From Nemania diffusa (Eukaryota > Ascomycota > Sordariomycetes > Xylariales > Xylariaceae), in NCBI GenBank assembly GCA_038501195.1, contig JBBPUQ010000008.1:1592001-1656000 (forward strand): DNA of 64,000 nt, given 5' to 3'. Of the stretch, positions 57,578 to 64,000 are shown piece by piece. The translations under genes were made by a program, and so were the position numbers. The first letter of the stretch is position 1, and every line of letters begins with the position of its first letter. The notes under the pieces were generated by a model. It did not search any database and was not told the origin of the DNA. It worked only from the letters and a program-made list of their open reading frames with translations.

Positions 57578-58753
57578 ATGTGCCTGTTTTGCCGCTTGAC
57601 TCTCAGCATTTACCTGCACCCACCACCAGTGGTTCCAAGTATCTATATACTCGAGATAGGCCAATCACCAAACTTCGATGCCTGTCCCATAATATCTACT
57701 TCCAGGTTAGCTCTCTGAAAGACTGACCATGCCCTTTCTCACCACAGGTTCCCGCCCTTCCTCCGTGCATACGTACAGGCAGGCCTAACGCACACATGGA
57801 CAACACGGATCCCCCTGCTCCAAGCCTGTAGCCCGGCAACACTCGTAGCCAACATCCTGCGCCGCGAGCTAAGCTCATCAGTCGCGTCGTACGCGTACAT
57901 CGACTTCTGCGCCGGCGCCGGCGGCCCCACGCCCTTCATCGAGCAGGCCCTGAACCAGCAGCTCGGCCCCAATTCCTCCTCGTCTCGCAGCGACAGCAAG
58001 CCGCAGCAGGCCTCGAGCTACGCGGCCGTGGCCTCGCAGGCGAATGGGCAGGTCAGCTTCGTCCTCACGGACCTGCACCCGCACGTCGAGAGCTGGGAGG
58101 CCGCGGCGCGCAAGAGCCCGCACCTCACGTACGTCGCGACGCCCGTGGACGCCGCCGCCGCGCCGCCGGAACTGATCGCGCGGAGCAAGGCGGGAGGCAA
58201 GGGCGTGTTCCGGCTCTTCAATCTCGCGTTCCACCACTTTGACGACGGGCTCGCCAGGGCGATTCTGAAGAACACCGTCGAGACGAGCGACGGATTCGGG
58301 TAAGTTTTCCTCTTTCGCAATTGTGTTTTTACTTTCCTTAAAAAAAAAACCCGCTTTATTTATGTCGATAGCGACTGCGCTCACTAACACGCACACGTAC
58401 GCATTCACAGTATCTTTGAACTTCAAGCGCGCACCTTTTCCTCCTTCGTTTCATGCCTGCTCTTCGGATTTTTCATATTTTTGATCGCGCCCCTGTTGTA
58501 CTGGTGGTCCCCCCAAATCCTCTTCTTCGTCTACGTACTCCCGGTTGTGCCCTTCGTACTGGTATTTGATGGCATCATATCCAGTCTGCGCACACGCACA
58601 GCCGACGAAGTCGAGGTGCTACTGCGTACGTGTGGTGCTGGCGACACGACGGATTGGGTTGTACGCAGCGGCTCGGAGATTTTCCTCTGGCCCTGCGGGC
58701 ATTTAACGTGGGTCATATGTACTAAAGAAAACGGACGCCAAGGCAAATCATGA
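57578..58753 (+). CDS. Fungal Rossmann-like (methyltransferase-fold) protein with C-terminal membrane segment
   Basis: Three exons: 57578-57705, 57748-58299, 58411-58753; introns 42 and 111 bp; 340 aa. The first exon is the weakest part, because its intron is short. The core shows RFPPFLRAYVQAGLTHTW, then SYAYIDFCAGAGGPTPFIE, a glycine-rich loop like motif I of S-adenosylmethionine-dependent methyltransferases, VSFVLTDLHPHVESW as the following acidic strand end, and FNLAFHHFDDGLARAIL. The C-terminal exon has hydrophobic spans (CLLFGFFIFLIAPLLYWW). Uncharacterised proteins with this pattern are widespread in ascomycetes. Methyltransferase activity is an inference from the fold. The second exon is strongly GC-rich compared with its surroundings. 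Confidence 0.75.
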
Positions 58754-59120
58754 GGCCTAGCCATCTGGGTTATGCCGCTCTTGACGGCATTATCACTAGA
58801 AAGAGAACATAGGTCTTATCGAGTTGAACAGCATGAAAGATAGGGTGTCGTTAGAAAGGTGAAAGACTAGTGTATAATACTATGAGCAATGCTGAACCTA
58901 CGTTATATACCTCGTCTGTCTGGTCTTACCACTTCCAGCGTTTCTCGCACTTCATAAGCACAAGCAAAGAGAAGAAAAGAAGGTGAGAAAGCCAGTCCGT
59001 CGTTCGGATTGATTACTCCCCAAAACGCCTAAACCATAATTCGCATGCATGGGCCCCATGTTTCATGCCGGCCTCGAAATTCTTCCAGAGGTATCTGTTA
59101 ATTGGATTAATAGCTCATGT
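58754..59120. other. Convergent 3' spacer
   Basis: About 370 bp between the stops of the forward membrane protein gene and the reverse carrier gene; presumably both 3' UTRs. Nothing else seen. Confidence 0.5.
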
Positions 59121-60211
59121 TCACCTTGTCAAAAAGCCCAAGTAGTCGACGACAATGAGTGTTACCATTCTACCATCCACGATTCGGGTTAGCTTCAATC
59201 ATCTATTCGCACGCTTAGGTTGGGGGCGATATTCGAAAGGTCCACTTACGCGTGTGGCGCAATGCGGACGTAGTATGTGCCGAAACCGCGATAAAATCGC
59301 AACAAACCCTCTTGTCTCGCAACTTTGACAAAGCAGTCCGCCATACTCTTGTAGGGCAGTTTTCCGTCAGGTCCACGTTGCTGTTTTTGTAACCTCGTCT
59401 TTGCGAAGTCAAAAGGCAGACTGAAGAAGCTGGCGAAGAAGCCCGCAATCGCACTGGCAGTCAGAGTTTGTGTCTGTGGAGACCACGAGGTACGTGTCTT
59501 GAGTTGGGCCTTCGCTTCTGAGAAAAACGCGAGCTGGCCGAGGTTGAGAGCCATGGCTCGCACGACAGTCGGTGTAGCGCCAGCCCAAAGTCCGGTAACA
59601 CCCTCGGACTTCACAATAGATGTGATGGCATCCACCACCGACTTGTAGTTCTTGCGCTCGGCAATGGGCTTTAGGCCGTCCGATTGCATGCGAATGAGGG
59701 CGAGATCAGCCGGATTACCGATAAATGCCGCGATTCCACCCGCGGCGAGGCCAGCACTCGCGCGTTCTGCAAATCCGACCTGCGTGCCATTTTCCTTGGC
59801 GCGTTGTGCCAATGACCCCATAAACGTGTCGAAGAATCCTAGCCGAGCAGTTGTGTATACACCCTGGCGGAGGAGACCAGCAGAGAGGCCTGTGTAAAGA
59901 TCAAGAGCTTTGCCCTGAGCTAGAATCTCACGGGTTACTGATATGGGTGTGGGCTTGGGTCCCGTAGCAACGCCCTCGCCAGCCAGCTGGAGTCGGACTT
60001 TGATCATGTCAACGGGTTGAATGACCGTCGTGGCCACCATACCAGATATGCCGCCATTAATGAAGGGTAAAGCCGCTCTCATTATCGGCGTGTGGAGAAA
60101 GTCGTTCTTTGCGGCCGCCATAGTTTCGATGGTCTCAGAGCCTTGCTTGCTCATGTTGGGAGACTTAGAGCGCGCGGCCTCGGCGGCTTGCTTAAAGGTG
60201 TTAGAGCTCAT
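59121..60211 (-). CDS. Mitochondrial 2-oxoglutarate/malate carrier (SLC25 family)
   Basis: Two exons, 60211-59250 and 59169-59121, with an 80 bp intron; 336 aa. The ATG at 60211 (MSSNTFKQAAEAARS) is preferred; the upstream open frame begins with GTG. Three carrier repeats are seen with signatures QPVDMIKVRLQ, NPADLALIRMQSDG and LPFDFAKTRLQKQ, and six predicted membrane helices. The NPADLALIRMQ form of the second signature and its contact residues are characteristic of oxoglutarate carriers. It exchanges cytosolic malate for matrix 2-oxoglutarate across the inner membrane. The hydrophilic N-terminal extension of about 45 residues is longer than in animal proteins. A housekeeping gene. Confidence 0.93.
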
Positions 60212-63200
60212 AATATCAACCGAACTGCGAGGATAATGTCCACAGCTTCCGGCAATCAAGGCAAGTCCGCCTCCAATAGGTGCGAGAGAAGCAGGCGACA
60301 AATGAGACACGCAGAGCTGAAGGAGTCACTACTTAGTTAGCGATCTTTTATACCACTCAAAAGCTCAGGGGGTTTAATATATTAAGAAACAGGTCGTGTC
60401 TCCACGGCTATAGGTGACCAGCCCCAATAAGGTCGGGCCTTTTTACGGGAACTCAGGGCGATGTCATTGGCTATTTAGGCCAAAATCCCCCCTACAAGCG
60501 CCGACGAGCGAGGAGTGTCAATGCCCGATCCTACATAGAGCCGGGTGGATAGGCATGGCCCGGATGTTGGTCGGTTATCTTGACGCTATCACGAAGCCTA
60601 GGAAGAGTGGAACCCGATCGGGAAAGGTAGGAGGGTCGCAGACTGGCACACCAGGGCACTCCAATCCGACGTGAATTAGGAGACATGATCGGGGATCATG
60701 GAGATGGTACGGATTGGCCGCCAGGTAGCGAGGTTGCAGAAAGAGGCGAAGTCGACGTATAGAAGGTAATGCAAGGAAACACAATGAACGAACGACTGAC
60801 CTTTGGTAGGTTTTGGTCCGTATATAACTACTTGAACATAGACTGCGATTCGATGGTACCCAGCAATGACATCAATTATTGAGCAGGAAAATAGTCAATG
60901 TCTTTCAGGGTATCGAAACGGGGTGTACTCGACGTCGCGGATAGAGAATAACCGACAATGCGTAGAGAAGGTATAGTATTAAATCAGGAGAGATAAAGGT
61001 TTCGACGTAGGCAAGATGACACGAAGAATCGGGGCGAGAGAGACAATAAAATGCACGACTAGGGAAGGACCGAGGATGGCGGAATAATTAAAGCACGCGA
61101 TCAACTAGGTGAGGTTTCCCCGAGTATATTAAGTTAACAGGCGTAGATTTGGGGTGATGGTGTTGGGAAGAGTTAAATAGGTAATAGGGTATCTAGAGCC
61201 ACGGTGGCTGTGATTAAGGTGGTAGATGGACGACCTTACTCTATGCCCTAACCACAGACAAAAGATGAGCGATAATAAGGCAAGTAGGTACCAGACTAGG
61301 TTGTTGATAGTTTCCTGTTGAAGGATCAAGCTGGGCAAAGGCCGAAACCTTAATGATGTAAACGGAAGATGAGGGGGGTGGGAGAGCGAATGGACGTGAC
61401 GGGACAAGGCGAGGCGATGCGATGCAAGGAGAACAAATGGCACGAATAGCACGGCTTGGAATGCCGGCGTCTGTGCCTCTGTCCGACTGGGAGTACCGTG
61501 CCAGAGAATATACCCGCCTCGATCGATCAATCAATCAATCGATCAATTAATGGTGGAGGTAGGCAGTCTAGTCCTTTGTACATCGGAAGGAGAAATGGGG
61601 AAACACACATGCTAAGTATAAGTATATGTAGGTATCTTACATAAATAACATCTCCAATTCTTTACCCCTCTGCTGCTGCTCTGCTGTTCTGCCCCTCTGC
61701 TTTTGCCGCTGGGTTCATTGTTTTGCCTGCCCATGCCCATGGTACATGGCTTCTCCCCTACGGCTTTGTCGCGGCAAGTTTGGTGGGAGCGGCCCGGTGT
61801 GTGCGTGTGTATAAGAGGGAGGTATACATGATGTAGGTAGGGAAGCTGGTGGTGGAGGTAGTTTGGAGGTATTCCCTCTGCCATCACCGCCGACCACTTA
61901 CAAGACCGCGACTATACAGAATGCGGGGTCAAGATGTTATTAGTACGCGAAACTTGAACCACTGATCGCTGCTTCTGACATGATCGTACCACACACACCA
62001 TCGCGTAGCATCTGGCCGTTGCTACTATTCAGGAATGGCCACGCGACTCGGTAGCTTCACTTACATAGTTGCAGGTACAGCTGGTTGGTGACTACGCAAT
62101 GGGTGTCCGATGCTGCTCTATCTCTTTGTCAAGAAAGTCGAAAGTCACCTAGTTTCAACAAGCCAATCGCTAGCTTTCCGTTTAGATGTCAACAAATTGC
62201 CATTTCCGGAGTATAGCAAACAAATGTTACTTACATACAAGCTTGTACATAATAATTTTTAAATATCTGCGTAGGCAGTCCAAGCTCTTCTCCATGCTGA
62301 GGCATCAAGTGGAGACAGATGTTTTGTTATCGTGCCTATTCTATACCTCTTCTATCCACCAAACTAGGCCAGATGTGTCGACATACTCGATTGTCTAGTC
62401 TACTGTTGATGGTCTACGCATATAATTTCATGCACGACAAGACCGGGGTGCGTTCCTCGAAGTTGTCTTGGCATCTACCTCTCATTTATGATGTCGTGTA
62501 CATAATTCATAGTTCTACGGCGTCATCAAGTGCCTTATCTTTAGGTTATATAATTGAACCATCTACCTATAATTGATGTATTAAAAGGTCCTACAGAGTA
62601 TGGAACACTCTTGTGACACGTTTTGTGAGTACTACCTAATTCAGCCGATAAGGTACCTACGAATATTATAGCTCCTATGTAAGCTATGTGCTGACCCATT
62701 TTAGTCTAGATCATGACGGTACTATTTTGCGTGTAAGTGAACGAGTGTGATAAGGCACACACGCAGACACTGCGGGATATAATGGTTGTTGATGTACGGC
62801 CACCCATAATATCCAAATGAAAAAGGAGGTGCCGACGAGTTATCATTTTACAGGTCGGTCGGCTCTGCCCTGGGTGCTGTGCACTACCTATATCCAAGTA
62901 ACTAATGGGGATAGTTGGAGCTAGCGGAGAAAATAGGTATTGGATGTAGATAGGTAGCTCCTTTTTGGGGTAGCAAAGCTCCAAGGTGTAAAGCAAGGTG
63001 ACGTCAGAGTATAGCGAACCCACATGGCGTTAACTACCTGGTACGTACAAAGGGTTGCACCCAAGCAAACCTTGCCAACCAGTGTCTCAGTCAACCTGAT
63101 CCAAATTGTGATGCCATCCCAATCCTTAAATGTCCGTTCCCTACGATGAGCTGAGACCTCGTATACTTTTCTCTAAGTTGGTAAATTTCATCCGATTAGC

Positions 63201-64000
63201 AAGTCTCCTAATTGTGAATACGAATGGTCAACATCACCACGTTTCTCCCAACGAAACCTTCGGATTGTACACCCTCATAATCACCATCTGACATGACTAT
63301 ACTTATTAGCGAACTACTCTATCTTAATGAGTCGAAACGCGCCGCTTCGCTACCGACAACGCACAGCCTATCTGAGACTCTCCAGTGACACAAGTAGAAC
63401 CCCATTTACTTCCTGTCCGACCGGACGGACCTTGGGCCCGGATTCCCGGAAATCCGGGTACCATTTTTCACCTCGCGAAACACAGTCATTGTGTATTATT
63501 GCTGCTACTAACTTGGGGTTTGCTTCTTTTATCGCTCAAGTTGCGGCTGCGGTTTAAGGACTCATTATTATGTCGCTCATTGGACAATGTCCTACGTATC
63601 CTGGTCTACCTAACTTACCAACCGCTCTATCTAGGTCATACATATCTCCATACATGACATCAAAGGGTCAGCCCAAGGTGCATTCCTCTAAATACAAACG
63701 TTTAGCGATCAAGCTATCTAACACAGATACAATCTATTTTAAAAAGACACTAAGCTAGAGAAGTTGAAATGCGGAATCGTCCCCTTGAGATTGGCGGTCG
63801 GGCCGAGTCTGTTCCTGAATTTTCCTTTCGGTCCGTTCTTGGGCACCAACTCTCTTAGAGCATATGTCGACACTTAGAATTGATCTCGATAACGAACTTA
63901 CGAACTTTGCGCCTGAACACGATAGAATTAAAGGGCTCATCATCACGGTTTGCGGCATATAACGCACGTACATACAACAATGAAGACCCTGCATCAGCTT
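60212..64000. other. 3.8 kb without a supportable gene
   Basis: It holds the carrier promoter and probably a long leader. Simple sequence is seen: an ATCGATCAATCAATCAATCG tract at 61520-61545, CTG/CTCTGC repeats near 61670-61705 and GTGTGTGC near 61798. All open frames are below 135 codons, overlap each other and match no family I know. A 133-codon reverse frame (61129-61530) is low-complexity Leu/Ser/His and is not called. Confidence 0.5.

Noticed and set aside
61129..61887. Leu/Ser/His-rich reverse frames in the right end
   Set aside because: Low-complexity translations of simple repeats with no domain signature; not reported as genes.

Overview
This window is nuclear DNA of a filamentous ascomycete. 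Nearly every gene is split by 50-90 bp GT-AG introns with CTAAC/CTGAC-like branch sites, promoters are spaced as in Pezizomycotina, and the gene families (bimodular NRPS, ABCC pump, fungal P450s, DUF1203, amidoligase) are typical of such genomes. The species cannot be named from the sequence. Gene models were spliced by hand; each closes as one intact reading frame unless stated.

About 0.6-34.2 kb looks like one specialised-metabolite cluster. In order it holds a homoserine O-acetyltransferase (HAT), an ABCC exporter, two ATP-grasp ligases of equal predicted length (659 aa), an MFS transporter, a second HAT paralogue that has lost its whole catalytic triad, a PLP-dependent gamma-substitution enzyme, a FAD-dependent amine oxidase-like protein, an S9 serine hydrolase, a bimodular NRPS (A-T-C-A-T-E-C, terminal C of cyclising type) and a basic-region/ankyrin regulator of the ToxE (bANK) class. 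The inferred logic is that homoserine is O-acetylated, the PLP enzyme replaces the acetoxy group with an unknown nucleophile to give an unusual gamma-substituted amino acid, the FAD enzyme oxidises it, the ATP-grasp ligases and NRPS make amide bonds (with one D-residue and cyclising release), and the ABC and MFS proteins export the product. The combination is not one I can match to a described pathway.

34.2-43.5 kb is gene-poor. It contains a 0.5 kb AT-rich inverted-repeat element, a P450 that may or may not belong to the cluster (38.9-40.8 kb), a tRNA-Val(AAC) and a roughly 190 bp foldback element next to it.

43.6-64 kb is a mixed, more housekeeping-like region: sulfide:quinone oxidoreductase, a BAHD/Tri101-type acyltransferase, a DUF1203 protein, an Ada-like zinc/AraC protein, a putative amidoligase, a CYP52-like P450, a decayed GNAT acetyltransferase pseudogene, a second inverted-repeat element carrying a palindromic 9-bp minisatellite, a Rossmann/membrane protein and a mitochondrial oxoglutarate/malate carrier. 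The last 3.8 kb shows no supportable gene.
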